Source: JACCVG01 sp963790245 (GTDB lineage Bacteria; Actinomycetota; Thermoleophilia; Solirubrobacterales; Thermoleophilaceae). From it: a stretch of DNA of 64,000 nucleotides. Numbering within the stretch: the first letter of the stretch is position 1; each line of letters starts with the position of its first letter. A program made the position numbers and the translations under genes. The stretch is taken from the NCBI GenBank assembly GCA_963790245.1, contig CAWBNP010000002.1, positions 620,001 through 684,000 of the forward strand, written 5' to 3'. This document shows positions 41,871 to 50,602 of the stretch, piece after piece. The notes under the pieces were generated by a model. It was given only the letters and a program-made list of their open reading frames with translations, did not search any database and was not told the origin of the DNA.

Positions 41871-42759
41871 AGGTAGAACGCTCGGCGGCTAACCGCCCCG
41901 GCGTGTCGTCATCGAAGCCGGCATAGAAGGATCCGACCGCGTCCACGAGGTGGTCCATCGACTCGGCTCCGAACAGGACCGACTGGTAGTGCGTGATGTC
42001 GTAGGCGACGGTCCCCATGTCGTGGAAGTCGATCGGTCGAATCTCCATCCCGCGGAACTCGTCGATCTCGCCGTATGAGGAGAGGATCCCGGCACCGTAT
42101 GCGTGCCACTCGCCCCGCTCGCGGACTACACCGAACTCCATCGTGAACCAGAACACTCGCGAGAGGTACTCAAGCGCGTCCCTGGTCTCGCACCGTTGCG
42201 CGGCCTGGCCGGCGAGAAACTTGAGTTCGGCGAACTTCGGGGAAGCGAGCATGTTGCCGTGCCCGATCACCTCGTGGATCATGTCCGGCTCGGGCGTGTA
42301 GAGCGGATCCTCGTGGTAGCGGATGTACTGGGTCGAATGGAAGACACGATCGCCGAGCGAGCCGTAGAACTCCTCGAGCGGAACGATTCCTGCCGCCGGC
42401 TCGTAGCGAAACCCGGTCAGGCTCTCCAGCTTGGCGCCCGAGTCGCCGAGCTGCGGCACATGATCGACCGGTAGGTCGAAGGCCTCCTTGCCGAGGAGGT
42501 ATTCCGAGCACGCGAGCTGCTCGTGCTTGGGCGCAAGCTCGGTCGAAACGACTCGCCAGACCTCATGCTCCTCGTCTGTGTACTCGATCCGCGGCAGCGG
42601 CTCACCGGCGCTCCAGCGCAGCGCCGCGCCCGCGATCTGCCCGCGTCTGTGGACATACTCGGAGTCGTCGCGGCCCGGATGGTTCTCGGCGAGCTCGACC
42701 TCGACCATTCCATCGTCATCCATCGAGACCGGCGAGTAGAGCTGGCCCTCCTTGAACAC
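41863..42759 (-). CDS. phhA: Phenylalanine 4-monooxygenase (aromatic amino acid hydroxylase)
   Basis: 298 aa from GTG 42759. Conserved catalytic core: FHSTQYIRYHEDPLYTPEPD, MIHEVIGHGNMLASP (two His iron ligands) and SRVFWFTMEFGVVRE (Glu ligand). Converts phenylalanine to tyrosine with tetrahydropterin and O2. The GTG follows the stop of the multicopper oxidase by 3 nt, so the two form an operon. The N-terminal regulatory ACT domain of animal enzymes is absent, as usual in bacteria. Confidence 0.93.
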   Translation of the reverse strand: MFKEGQLYSPVSMDDDGMVEVELAENHPGRDDSEYVHRRGQIAGAALRWSAGEPLPRIEYTDEEHEVWRVVSTELAPKHEQLACSEYLLGKEAFDLPVDHVPQLGDSGAKLESLTGFRYEPAAGIVPLEEFYGSLGDRVFHSTQYIRYHEDPLYTPEPDMIHEVIGHGNMLASPKFAELKFLAGQAAQRCETRDALEYLSRVFWFTMEFGVVRERGEWHAYGAGILSSYGEIDEFRGMEIRPIDFHDMGTVAYDITHYQSVLFGAESMDHLVDAVGSFYAGFDDDTPGRLAAERSTSN

Positions 42760-42762
42760 GGG

Positions 42763-44205
42763 TCAGCCGACCACCTTTACGTTCTGCATCATCCCCGCGT
42801 CCTCGTGATCGAGAATGTGGCAGTGGAATACGAACTTGCCCGTGTAGTCCTCGTAACGCTGCCTGATTACCACCTTGCCACCGTTCGGTGAAAGCGGCAC
42901 GACGTCCTGTAGGCCCTTCGCGTCGTAGGGCTTGCCATCGATCGACATGACCTGGAAGTCGTTGACGTGGATGTGGAATGGGTGTGGCTCGGACGTGATG
43001 TCTTTCAGGACCCACTCCTCAACCGTGCCGAGCTTCGGCTTGACGTTGATCACGTCCTCGTCCCAGGCTTCGCCGTTGATCAGAAACTCGATGTTGCCGT
43101 CCTCGATGGGCTGGGAGAAGGTGAAGGTCCGCCGCTTTGCCACGGACTCGTCGGAGAGGTCGTCGAAGGGGGCGACCTCCTTCGGCATGTCGAGGGCGGG
43201 CGCCCGCTTGCCGGCGGAGACAACCGTGGCGAGCCGTTTGCGGCTGAACTTCGCAAACCCCTCGTCGAAGGGCAACGTCTCGAGCGCTGCGGTGCCCTTG
43301 TCGGGCCCCCGTACGAGCACGTCGTACCGCTTCCCGGGTGGCATGAGGACGTCGTCGACCTGTGTCACCTCGGCGACGGGGTTGCCGTCCTCGGCGATGA
43401 TCCAAAACGGTGAGCCCTCCAAGTGGGGCCTGAACCACGCCGTCGCCGACATGTTCGCTAGCCGCCAGTGCTGGACCTCACCCGGGCGGATGTCCATCTT
43501 TGGCATCAGCTGGCCGTTGACGAGGCGCGGTCCGAAGTACTTCGGGTTGAGCTCGCTGTCTGAGGTCGGGAGTTCGCCGCCGCGCACGCGGGTGTCGGTA
43601 AGCCCGATCTGGCGCTCCTCGATGCCCTGCAATTCCTCGGGGAGCTGTTCGGTCAGCCCCTCCATGATGATCATCCCCGACATCCCGCCAAACACCTGCT
43701 GCTCGGAAATCGAGTGGACGTGGCTGTGGTACCAGTAAGTGCCGGTGGCGTGGTCTTTGGGAATCTGCACGCTGTAGTGCTGGGTCTCGCCAGGTGGGAG
43801 GTGAATGAAGACGTTGTCGGAGTTGCCCTTCGGTGAGACGTGAAAACCGTGGAAGTGAAGGTTGGTCGGCTGGTCGATGTTGTTGACCAGGTCGAGTTCG
43901 ATGCGATCCCCCGGCCGCACGCGCATCGTCGGCCCGCGGTACTCGCCGTTGTAGGCATTGGTGATCACCGGCGCACCCGAGATGTCGACCGGCCCGCGGG
44001 CGAGTTCGAGTTTCCCGTCCAGCACCCCACCCTTGGAGACCATCTCCTCCGGCTCTTTCAGGGCCTGACCCTTTTCGGGCACCCAGTCCGAGGCGCGTGT
44101 CGAAGTGCTCGGCCCGTCCGTGCCACCGCAACTCACGACGAACACAACGGCCAGCGCCGAGATTAGTCCTGCGAGAACGACCCGGGGCAGCGCGGATCTA
44201 CTCAT
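42763..44205 (-). CDS. Multicopper oxidase (laccase-like) lipoprotein
   Basis: 480 aa from ATG 44205, 8 nt after TACGAT. Lipoprotein signal AGLISALAVVFVVSCGG. Four copper motifs in order: NLHFHGFHVSP, TYWYHSHVHSISEQQ, EPHPFHIHVNDFQV and FVFHCHILDHEDAGMM (type 1 Cys with Met as axial ligand). Oxidises phenols, amines or metal ions with reduction of O2 to water at the cell surface. First gene of an operon with phenylalanine hydroxylase. Confidence 0.93.
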   Translation of the reverse strand: MSRSALPRVVLAGLISALAVVFVVSCGGTDGPSTSTRASDWVPEKGQALKEPEEMVSKGGVLDGKLELARGPVDISGAPVITNAYNGEYRGPTMRVRPGDRIELDLVNNIDQPTNLHFHGFHVSPKGNSDNVFIHLPPGETQHYSVQIPKDHATGTYWYHSHVHSISEQQVFGGMSGMIIMEGLTEQLPEELQGIEERQIGLTDTRVRGGELPTSDSELNPKYFGPRLVNGQLMPKMDIRPGEVQHWRLANMSATAWFRPHLEGSPFWIIAEDGNPVAEVTQVDDVLMPPGKRYDVLVRGPDKGTAALETLPFDEGFAKFSRKRLATVVSAGKRAPALDMPKEVAPFDDLSDESVAKRRTFTFSQPIEDGNIEFLINGEAWDEDVINVKPKLGTVEEWVLKDITSEPHPFHIHVNDFQVMSIDGKPYDAKGLQDVVPLSPNGGKVVIRQRYEDYTGKFVFHCHILDHEDAGMMQNVKVVG

Positions 44206-44260
44206 CGGGTGCGATCGTAACAGCGTCCACAACCGCCGCGAAACTGACTAGGGTTAGCCG

Positions 44261-45697
44261 ATGGGAACGCCCGGGCACGCGACCCAAATGGATGCGCTCG
44301 TGACGCACGCCGAGTCGGGACAGTCCGGCCTCGTCCGCTCACTGGGACCGCTCAACCTCGGCGCGATCGGCGTCGCGACGATCATCGGCGCGGGAATCTT
44401 CGTCCTTACCGGCGAAGTCGCCGCAACCAAGGCCGGTCCGGCAATCGCAATCTCCTTCGCGCTCGCCGGGCTCGGTGCCGGGCTTGCCGCGCTCTGCTAC
44501 GCGGAGCTCGCATCGATGATCCCGGTTTCCGGCAGCACCTATACATACGCCTACGTCATCCTCGGTCCGTTTCTGGGCTGGGTGATCGGCTGGGATCTTC
44601 TACTCGAGTATCTGCTTGGCGCCTGTGCGGTCGCGGTCAGCTGGTCGGGCTACTTCGTCAACCTGTTGGCGGGCGCGGGAGTCGAGGTCCCGGCCGCGAT
44701 CGCCAACGGACCCGGGGCCGGGGGCGTGATCAACGTTCCGGCGATCCTGATCGTGCTGCTCGCGAGTGGCCTGCTCGTCTTCGGCACCCGCGAATCGGCC
44801 CGTGCCACGCTCGTGCTCGTGACGCTCAAGGTGTTGGTGCTGTTGTTGTTCGTAGGGATCGGAATCAGCTTGATCAATCCGCCCAACTGGACCCCGTTCA
44901 TCCCGTCGAACAGCGGCGAGTTCGGTGTCTTCGGGATCAGCGGCGTGATTAGCGCGGCGGGGGCCGTCTTCTTCGCCTTTCTCGGCTTCGACATCGTGTG
45001 CCAGGCCGCGCAGGAGGCTCGCGACCCGCGCCGGACGATCCCGAAGGGAGTGCTCGGGTCGCTGCTGGTAGCGACGTCGCTCTACATCGTCGTCTCGCTT
45101 GTGTTGACCGGCGTCGCCAGCTACACGACACTCAACGTGGCCAACCCGCTGAGCGCCGCCCTTTCGGGCCACCCGAGCTACGCCTGGCTCGCTGACTTGA
45201 TCGACGTCACAGCCGTCGCCGCACTTGGGGTGACCGTGCTTGGAATCCTGTTTGCTCAGACCCGTGTCCTGATGAGGATGGCCGAGGACGGGATGCTGCC
45301 GGCGGGGATGCAGCGAGTGTTGGCCAGCCGCGGCACTCCGGCGACGGCGACCGTGGTCTGCGCCGTGCTCGCGGTCGTGATCTCCGGCCTGCTCCCGATC
45401 CAGACGCTCGGTGACCTCGTATCGGTCGGCTCGCTGGCCGCGTTCATCACGGTCGCCGTGGCGGTCATCGTGCTGCGTCGGACGCGGCCCGATGCGGAGC
45501 GCGGCTTCCGGGTTCCCTTCGGGATCACACTGCCGGTGCTCGCGGTGATCGTCTGCCTCGGGCTCGCGCTTACGCTGCCTGCCATCACGCTGCTGCGCTT
45601 CGTGATCTGGCTCGCAATCGGACTCGCGCTCTACTTCGTCTACGCCCGCTCGCGCTCGCGCCAGGTCGCTGAAGCGCGCTTGGCGCGGGCCGACTGA
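44261..45697 (+). CDS. Amino acid permease, APC superfamily (CAT-like)
   Basis: 478 aa, ATG 44261 lying 6 nt after TAGGGT. Twelve or so helices; TM1 has the APC signature LNLGAIGVATIIGAGIFVLT, followed by YAELASMIPVSGSTYTYAYV and FLGFDIVCQAAQEARDPRRT. Imports or exchanges amino acids. Convergent with the decarboxylase at 45720 (23 bp between stops), an arrangement that suggests substrate/product exchange, but specificity cannot be read. Confidence 0.92.
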   Translation: MGTPGHATQMDALVTHAESGQSGLVRSLGPLNLGAIGVATIIGAGIFVLTGEVAATKAGPAIAISFALAGLGAGLAALCYAELASMIPVSGSTYTYAYVILGPFLGWVIGWDLLLEYLLGACAVAVSWSGYFVNLLAGAGVEVPAAIANGPGAGGVINVPAILIVLLASGLLVFGTRESARATLVLVTLKVLVLLLFVGIGISLINPPNWTPFIPSNSGEFGVFGISGVISAAGAVFFAFLGFDIVCQAAQEARDPRRTIPKGVLGSLLVATSLYIVVSLVLTGVASYTTLNVANPLSAALSGHPSYAWLADLIDVTAVAALGVTVLGILFAQTRVLMRMAEDGMLPAGMQRVLASRGTPATATVVCAVLAVVISGLLPIQTLGDLVSVGSLAAFITVAVAVIVLRRTRPDAERGFRVPFGITLPVLAVIVCLGLALTLPAITLLRFVIWLAIGLALYFVYARSRSRQVAEARLARAD

Positions 45698-45719
45698 AGC
45701 GCGCCGGCTGCGGTCGCCC

Positions 45720-47828
45720 TCACGCCAACGCCGTGAGTTCCTTGCGAGCGACGGCGTGGAGCTCGCGTACGAAATCGAGCAAGTAGTCCCTCCCCGCCTC
45801 CTGCTCGGCGAGCTGGTAGAGCGGGTTCATGACGACCGAGCGCAGAACGAACAGTCCGTTGGCCGCGTAGTCAGCGGCGCTCACCGACAGCCGCTCGAGT
45901 AGTGGCGCAATCGAGGCCGCCGAGTAGTCCTCGGGCCCGAACTCGGTCCGTGAAACATAGAACGGGTGGCGGTACGGCATGCCACCCTCGTCGGGCCCGC
46001 CGATCACGCTGTGCAGCCTGCGGTTGAGAGCGTTGATGCGGCGCAGCTCACCCTGCTGCGCGACCAGTCGTCCGTCTTCGAGCGCCATCGGCGCCGCCAC
46101 GAAGCAGACGATGTTCGTGTCCGGAGTCGCGATCGGTAGAAACGTGAACGGCTCGGCCCCGGCTTCGGCCTCCAACTCGGAGTAGAGCTCACGATGGCGC
46201 TCCAGGTAGCGCGCGAGCTTCGCCGCGCTCAGCAATGTCTGTCCGACCATCCGGCCGTGACCAGAGGCATCGAGCGGAATCGAGGTGTGGGCGAGCCAGC
46301 AGGCCACCGCCGCCGCTCCCGGCTTGGACCCTTCGAGGATGTAGGGGCCAACGGCGTGGATCGGCCCGTCCTCCGGCGGCCTGCGGGTCGACGGGGCGGC
46401 CTCCGCTCGGGGCGCCGAGTCGCCGAACTCCGATAGATACGGCGCCTTGCGTGCGAGCAGGTCGGTGACCCGCGCGTCCCGGAAGGCGACGAGTCCGGCC
46501 GGATAGGGGACGTATCCGAGTTTGTGCGGGTCGATCGTTATCGAGTCAACCCCGCCGAGCGCGAGGTAGGCGGCGTAGACCGCGGGATCGGCCCAGGTCA
46601 CATCCGGCTCGGGTTCCTCTCCGATCAATGGTGCTACGGCCTCGGTCGCGTCGACGGCCGCGATCCAGCTTTCGATCGGCGGGTCTGGTCCAGCGGGTGT
46701 CGGGCTTACGGCGAGGCCGCGGAACACCGAAGCGACGTAACCGCCGTAGGCCGCGTCGGCGTGGACCCAGAAGGACCGATCGGCCTCGCGGGCGTGCCGT
46801 TCTCTGAGTGCCAGGATCTCATCGACGGGGTCGACCGCCCCCTCCTCGGTCGAGCCGACGACCCCGATGACCGCCGCGACGTACTCGGTCGGGCCGAGCT
46901 CGTCGACCATCTGCTCGAGCGCGTCGACATCCGCTCTGAACCTCTCCGTCACCGGAATAAGCCGGACGGCGTCCTCGCCGTACCCGAGCACGTTTGCCGC
47001 CTTCTTGATCGAGTAGTGCGCAGCCGCCGAGACGAACACCCGGGGCTTGAGGCCCAGGCGCGCCGCTACTGCCGCGTAGCCCGCGCGTGCAATTCCGTAC
47101 TGCCCGCCGGACAGCGCGTGGCCCACCAGGGCAGCCGCGCTCTCGGCGTCTTCGCCGCCGTCGATCAGAGCTCGAGTGAGTCTGCCGGGCAACTCGAGTG
47201 CGGTCTCCGGGCGGAGGCCGAGCAGCAGGCGATCGTCGTCGATCGCCCCGAGCGGGTGAGACGCGCCGCCGGCGAGCGCCACGGCGAGATCCGGCGCCCG
47301 CTCGGCGCTCAGCTCGCGAAGGGCGAGCGGCGTGAACTGGCTACCTCGTGCGGCCCATAGCGCCTCGAGGTTCGCAATCGTCCCGCCCGAGGTTATGTGT
47401 GCCCAGGCACGCGCCGGATCGAGGCCGAGCATCGCCGCGACGAGCCGTCCGACTTCAAGCTCGAGCTTGACCGTGACCGGCGCCGATTCGGAGGTGACGT
47501 TGTTGGGGTTGTAGAGCATCCCAGCGAAGTAGCCGAGCATCGCCGGCAGGGTGAGCTCGGAGTTCATGTGCGCTATGTAGCGCGGGTGGTACCAGGGCAC
47601 GTCCGCCTTGAGCGCGGCGACAACCGAGTCGAGCCGACCACTGAGCTCGTCGATCGCGTCCTCGTGCTCGCGCCGCCGCCGCCGGCTGATGAGCGCGGGG
47701 TCCTCCGGGAAGTAGTTGCGTCGCCAGTTGACGTAGTCGTCGAAGACGTACCCGAGCAGCTCCTGCCAGGTCGATGCGTGCTCGGCCTTTGGCCCGAGCA
47801 GCCAAGCCGTGACATCCCGCTCCTCCAC
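45720..47828 (-). CDS. PLP-dependent decarboxylase, tyrosine decarboxylase-like (group II)
   Basis: 702 aa from GTG 47828, 6 nt after TAGGCT. The N-terminus (LLGPKAEHASTWQELLGYVF, WRRNYFPEDPALISRRRRRE) parallels bacterial TyrDC proteins. Then YIAHMNSELTLPAMLGYFAG, LYNPNNVTSESAPVT, AHITSGGTIANLEALWAAR, FWVHADAAYGGYVASVF and the PLP lysine in ITIDPHKLGYVPYPAGLV. Decarboxylates an aromatic L-amino acid, probably tyrosine to tyramine; glutamate is less likely given the N-terminus. Sits with phenylalanine hydroxylase, tyrosinase and a permease. Confidence 0.85.
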   Translation of the reverse strand: MEERDVTAWLLGPKAEHASTWQELLGYVFDDYVNWRRNYFPEDPALISRRRRREHEDAIDELSGRLDSVVAALKADVPWYHPRYIAHMNSELTLPAMLGYFAGMLYNPNNVTSESAPVTVKLELEVGRLVAAMLGLDPARAWAHITSGGTIANLEALWAARGSQFTPLALRELSAERAPDLAVALAGGASHPLGAIDDDRLLLGLRPETALELPGRLTRALIDGGEDAESAAALVGHALSGGQYGIARAGYAAVAARLGLKPRVFVSAAAHYSIKKAANVLGYGEDAVRLIPVTERFRADVDALEQMVDELGPTEYVAAVIGVVGSTEEGAVDPVDEILALRERHAREADRSFWVHADAAYGGYVASVFRGLAVSPTPAGPDPPIESWIAAVDATEAVAPLIGEEPEPDVTWADPAVYAAYLALGGVDSITIDPHKLGYVPYPAGLVAFRDARVTDLLARKAPYLSEFGDSAPRAEAAPSTRRPPEDGPIHAVGPYILEGSKPGAAAVACWLAHTSIPLDASGHGRMVGQTLLSAAKLARYLERHRELYSELEAEAGAEPFTFLPIATPDTNIVCFVAAPMALEDGRLVAQQGELRRINALNRRLHSVIGGPDEGGMPYRHPFYVSRTEFGPEDYSAASIAPLLERLSVSAADYAANGLFVLRSVVMNPLYQLAEQEAGRDYLLDFVRELHAVARKELTALA

Positions 47829-47941
47829 GCGGCCAGCCTACTGAGCTGCCGGCGATCGCCATCCCCGTCTAGAAGGCGCGGTCTCACGCGCTATCCGCCC
47901 TCGGCTCGCTCGGGCAGTGGGACGCCGCATTATTTGTCCAG

Positions 47942-48000
47942 CGGGGCACCCAGGGCTCGAACCTGGAATCGCCGGTTTTGGAGACCGGTGCCTTAGCCAA
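47942..48000 (-). repeat. tRNA-Trp 3' fragment, candidate attachment-site copy
   Basis: 59 bp identical to 50351-50409, covering tRNA-Trp from the D-loop to the discriminator base. The 5' acceptor strand and D-stem are missing here, so it is not a functional tRNA. Same orientation as the intact gene; together they bound a 2.4-kb segment. Confidence 0.88.
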
Positions 48001-48117
48001 GCGAGTCCGCTCTACGCTGCGCTTTACGCCCGCCTGATGACGTGCGTGCGCCAGCACACGCGCCATTCGTTAGGTCGAACGGCTCGCATCGTCAGCCCCC
48101 AGCCGCTCCGAGACTGG

Positions 48118-48258
48118 TCAGGTACCCGTCGAGCAACTCCGCCGCCTCGGCCTCGCTTCCCACGCAACATCGGAGGCGAGGAAGGGAAGCACAGCAAGGG
48201 GGCCGGTACCGAAGGCCTCATTGGCGCGCCGGACGATCTCCGCGTTCTCCTGACTCAT
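48118..48258 (-). pseudogene. SnoaL N-terminal remnant
   Basis: MSQENAEIVRRANEAFGTGP, then LAVLPFLASDVAWEA before the sequence leaves the family and stops at 48118. Only about 35 SnoaL-like residues remain of about 130. The upstream ATGAGT context and a GCGCAAACG block resemble the starts at 3874 and 13885. Confidence 0.65.
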
Positions 48259-48543
48259 CGTTTGCGCAGCTGGTGCTGTCCGTACAAAGGTGCGGCCCGC
48301 CGCACTTTGCAGATAGACGCGATCTGCGGCGTTGACGTTCCCTCCTAAGCCGGTGGCTGGGCGAACGCTAGAGCGGTCTCAGAGCCGTACACAAAGGCAC
48401 TAAACGATCCACCGCGACGTTCTTGGCGCATGGGGAGGGTGCCAGGCGATTCGGCACGCGGTCGCCTGGTAGCAGTACATTGCACGCCGATAGGTCATCG
48501 GCGGGACCCGATGACCCGTGACCAAGGAACGGCAAGGAGGCAT
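48259..48543. other. Intergenic region upstream of the collagen-like gene
   Basis: About 285 bp with no supported gene. It must contain the promoter of the collagen-like protein; ATGACCCGTGACC just before the ribosome site is the only short open stretch and is not convincing. Confidence 0.4.
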
Positions 48544-49206
48544 ATGCGCTTGTTGAGGGAGAGTCTGAACTTTGCGAATGTGATGGCCGCGATAGCGGTA
48601 TTCATGGTGCTCGGCGGGGGCGCGTATGCGGCCTCAGGGCAAATCGACGGCGGCGACATCGAAAACAACAGCATCGGCGGCAAGAACATCCGTCAGAACA
48701 GCGTCGCGGGAGGGGACCTCAAGGACAGGAGCGTCACTGGGGACGACATCAAAGACGACAGCCTGACCGGCGATGACGTAGACGAGTCAACCTTACGAAT
48801 CCCTGCGGGAACCTCTGGTGCGCCGGGCCGGGACGGTGAACAGGGGTCCAATGGAGAGCGGGGGCCGAAGGGTGACACGGGTCCTCAGGGGCCGAAGGGT
48901 GATACGGGAAACACGGGTCCTCAGGGGCCAAAGGGGGTTGGTCTGACCGCCGTTGTGGAGCGAGATGGCACCATCGAAACGGCCCAGCCCGAAACGATTG
49001 CGGAGTCAATCGCCAGTTGTGCCGCCGATGAGACCCTCGTAGGGGGCGGCTTCGAATTCGTGCAAGGTGACACGAAGGACTTTCATGCGTTCAACTCGGA
49101 CCGGGAAGGGGCAGTTTGGCGGCTCAGCTTCGCGAACGCTGACTTCAATCGCGATACAGCTGGTTCCATCCAGGCTTACGCCGTCGCCGAGTGCGCTCAG
49201 CCGTAG
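48544..49206 (+). CDS. Exported collagen-like repeat protein
   Basis: 220 aa. ATG 48544 with AAGGAGG ribosome site. Signal segment ANVMAAIAVFMVLGGGAYAA. Next come about 50 residues of polar tandem units (GGDIENNSIGGKNI, GGDLKDRSVTGDDI, KDDSLTGDDVDEST), then a Gly-X-Y stretch (GAPGRDGEQGSNGERGPKG, DTGPQGPKGDTGNTGPQGPK) and a C-terminal globular part with two Cys (SIASCAADETLVGGGFEF, YAVAECAQP). Likely a surface or extracellular fibre-forming protein. It lies inside the tRNA-Trp-bounded segment. Confidence 0.88.
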   Translation: MRLLRESLNFANVMAAIAVFMVLGGGAYAASGQIDGGDIENNSIGGKNIRQNSVAGGDLKDRSVTGDDIKDDSLTGDDVDESTLRIPAGTSGAPGRDGEQGSNGERGPKGDTGPQGPKGDTGNTGPQGPKGVGLTAVVERDGTIETAQPETIAESIASCAADETLVGGGFEFVQGDTKDFHAFNSDREGAVWRLSFANADFNRDTAGSIQAYAVAECAQP

Positions 49207-49250
49207 GGGCTAGCGTGCTAGATAGCTGCGGAAATTCACAGGGCCTGGCG

Positions 49251-49278
49251 CTGCCCCGGGGTTCGACACCCGGGGCAG
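49251..49278 (+). terminator. Stem-loop after the collagen-like gene
   Basis: CTGCCCCGGG-gttcgaca-CCCGGGGCAG, a perfect 10-bp stem 45 bp after the stop codon. No T-run follows, so intrinsic termination is plausible but not certain. Confidence 0.5.
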
Positions 49279-49319
49279 GGGGCCTGCCCGGCCGTGCGCA
49301 GTGGGGTGGCGGCCAGGTC

Positions 49320-49355
49320 CAAGCTGCAAACGAAGCCGTCGGCCTGCCGGAGTAG
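49320..49355 (+). pseudogene. SnoaL C-terminal remnant
   Basis: QAANEAVGLPE followed by TAG, the conserved SnoaL tail without a body. It directly precedes the truncated SnoaL gene at 49369, mimicking the head-to-tail order of the intact arrays. Confidence 0.55.
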
Positions 49356-49368
49356 ACCTCGCGCTGGT

Positions 49369-49701
49369 GTGCGCATTCGCTTCGTCGGCGCGAGCGTCGA
49401 GAACAACCCGGTCTGGCCGGGGCTTCGGCCCGTCTATGTAGGGCACGAGGGCTTCACTCAATGGCTCCAAGAAGCCATCCTCGAACCGTGGCAGACCTTC
49501 GAAAACGAGGTTCGTGACTACGAGGATTTTGGCGATCACGTCCTGATGCTCAGCCGCCGGCGCGGAGCGGGTCGGCTTAGTGGCGCGGCAGTAGACATGC
49601 CCCTCTACAACCTCTTCACGGTTCGTGACGGCAAGATCGTGCGGCGGCGGATCTACCAGGCCCGCGCCGAAGCCCTCGAAGCCGTGGGCCTGTCGGAGTA
49701 G
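49369..49701 (+). CDS. SnoaL-like protein, N-terminally truncated
   Basis: 110 aa from GTG 49369. The C-terminal three quarters are normal: YVGHEGFTQWLQEAILEPWQ, FENEVRDYEDFGDHVLMLSR, GRLSGAAVDMPLYNLFTVRD and the tail RAEALEAVGLSE. The first helix with MSQENVE is absent, replaced by VRIRFVGASVENN. It may be a broken copy. It is the only SnoaL with the standard AVGLSE tail on the + strand. Confidence 0.5.
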   Translation: MRIRFVGASVENNPVWPGLRPVYVGHEGFTQWLQEAILEPWQTFENEVRDYEDFGDHVLMLSRRRGAGRLSGAAVDMPLYNLFTVRDGKIVRRRIYQARAEALEAVGLSE

Positions 49702-49810
49702 GGGCTGGAGTCAGGTGTGGCAGGTCTCGCCCTTGGGTGCCTACCCAGGGGCGCGTTCTGAGTGGAAGCTGGTCTTGGAAGTCACCTCGGACCTAGCAAG
49801 GGAGCCTCAA

Positions 49811-50038
49811 ATGTTCAGCACCACCAAGATCCGCACCGCAGCCGTCCTGCTCGCGGCGACGCTCGCCGTTGCAGCTGCCGGACCGGCGAGCGCTACCCCG
49901 CCCAGCCCATCGGTAGGAGAGATGAAGACACTCAAGAGCACGCCGCCGAGCACGTCGGTAAGCGAGAAGAAGATGGCTCCCGCGCCCGTCTCCACGCCGG
50001 TGTTTCGAAACGTCCTGGACAACTCGGCCGCGAGCTGA
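49811..50038 (+). CDS. Small exported peptide
   Basis: 75 aa. ATG 49811 preceded by AAGGGAGCC. Signal peptide TAAVLLAATLAVAAAGPASA, then a Pro/Ser/Thr-rich mature part of about 45 residues (TPPSPSVGEMKTLKSTPP, STSVSEKKMAPAPVSTPVF). No Cys and no known family. Last gene before the tRNA-Trp. Confidence 0.6.
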   Translation: MFSTTKIRTAAVLLAATLAVAAAGPASATPPSPSVGEMKTLKSTPPSTSVSEKKMAPAPVSTPVFRNVLDNSAAS

Positions 50039-50350
50039 CCACCCATCTAGACCCAGCCGAGCAGTCCAACCGGCTCCGGTGGCCGCTCTGCACGGTCTAA
50101 GGCCGCGACCAGGCGATCACGCCGTCTGGGCGTTGCGGGCGGACCCGTGAGGCTCTGAAATCTGGGACCACCTCCTGTATTGATGAAGAGGAGCACGGTC
50201 GATTCTCCGGCACCCCTCCCCCATGCGCCAGTAATGCGCCAGTCGCCACCTGTTTCCAGCGGTCTCCAGCGGCCTGAGGCGAGGGTCGGGCTAGTGCGTA
50301 GAAATCGCGTCGGAGCGCTCTACGGCTTGAGATCCGCGCTACGCGACGAA
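50039..50350. other. Gene-free flank of tRNA-Trp
   Basis: About 310 bp with no supported gene. It contains the short tandem GCGCCAGT-AAT-GCGCCAGT near 50227. This is where an integrase gene would be expected if the segment were an intact integrative element; none is seen. Confidence 0.45.
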
Positions 50351-50424
50351 CGGGGCACCCAGGGCTCGAACCTGGAATCGCCGGTTTTGGAGACCGGTGC
50401 CTTAGCCAATTAGGCCAGTGCCCC
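50351..50424 (-). tRNA. tRNA-Trp (CCA)
   Basis: 74 nt. Acceptor GGGGCAC/GTGCCCC, D-arm with CTAATTGGCTAAGGC, anticodon arm CCGGT-CTCCAAA-ACCGG giving CCA, T-arm CCAGGTTCGAGCCCTGG, discriminator G, no encoded CCA tail. Its 3' 59 bp are repeated at 47942-48000. Confidence 0.96.
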
Positions 50425-50473
50425 TCGGCCGAGCATCGTACCCACGCGATTCGCGGCGTAGGATCGTCCTCAC

Positions 50474-50555
50474 GCGGGCGTGGCGAAATTGGTAGACGCG
50501 CCGGCTTTAGGAGCCGGTGGTGAGAGCCGTGGGGGTTCGAGTCCCTCCGCCCGCA
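50474..50555 (+). tRNA. tRNA-Leu (TAG)
   Basis: 82 nt class II tRNA. Acceptor GCGGGCG/CGCCCGC, D-arm AAATTGGTAGACGC, anticodon arm CCGGC-TTTAGGA-GCCGG giving TAG, long variable arm, T-arm GGGGGTTCGAGTCCCTC, discriminator A. Divergent from tRNA-Trp. Confidence 0.96.
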
Positions 50556-50602
50556 TACTCGACTCTTCCGCACGTCCGCCCGGACGAGTTAGACTCTCGC
50601 GC

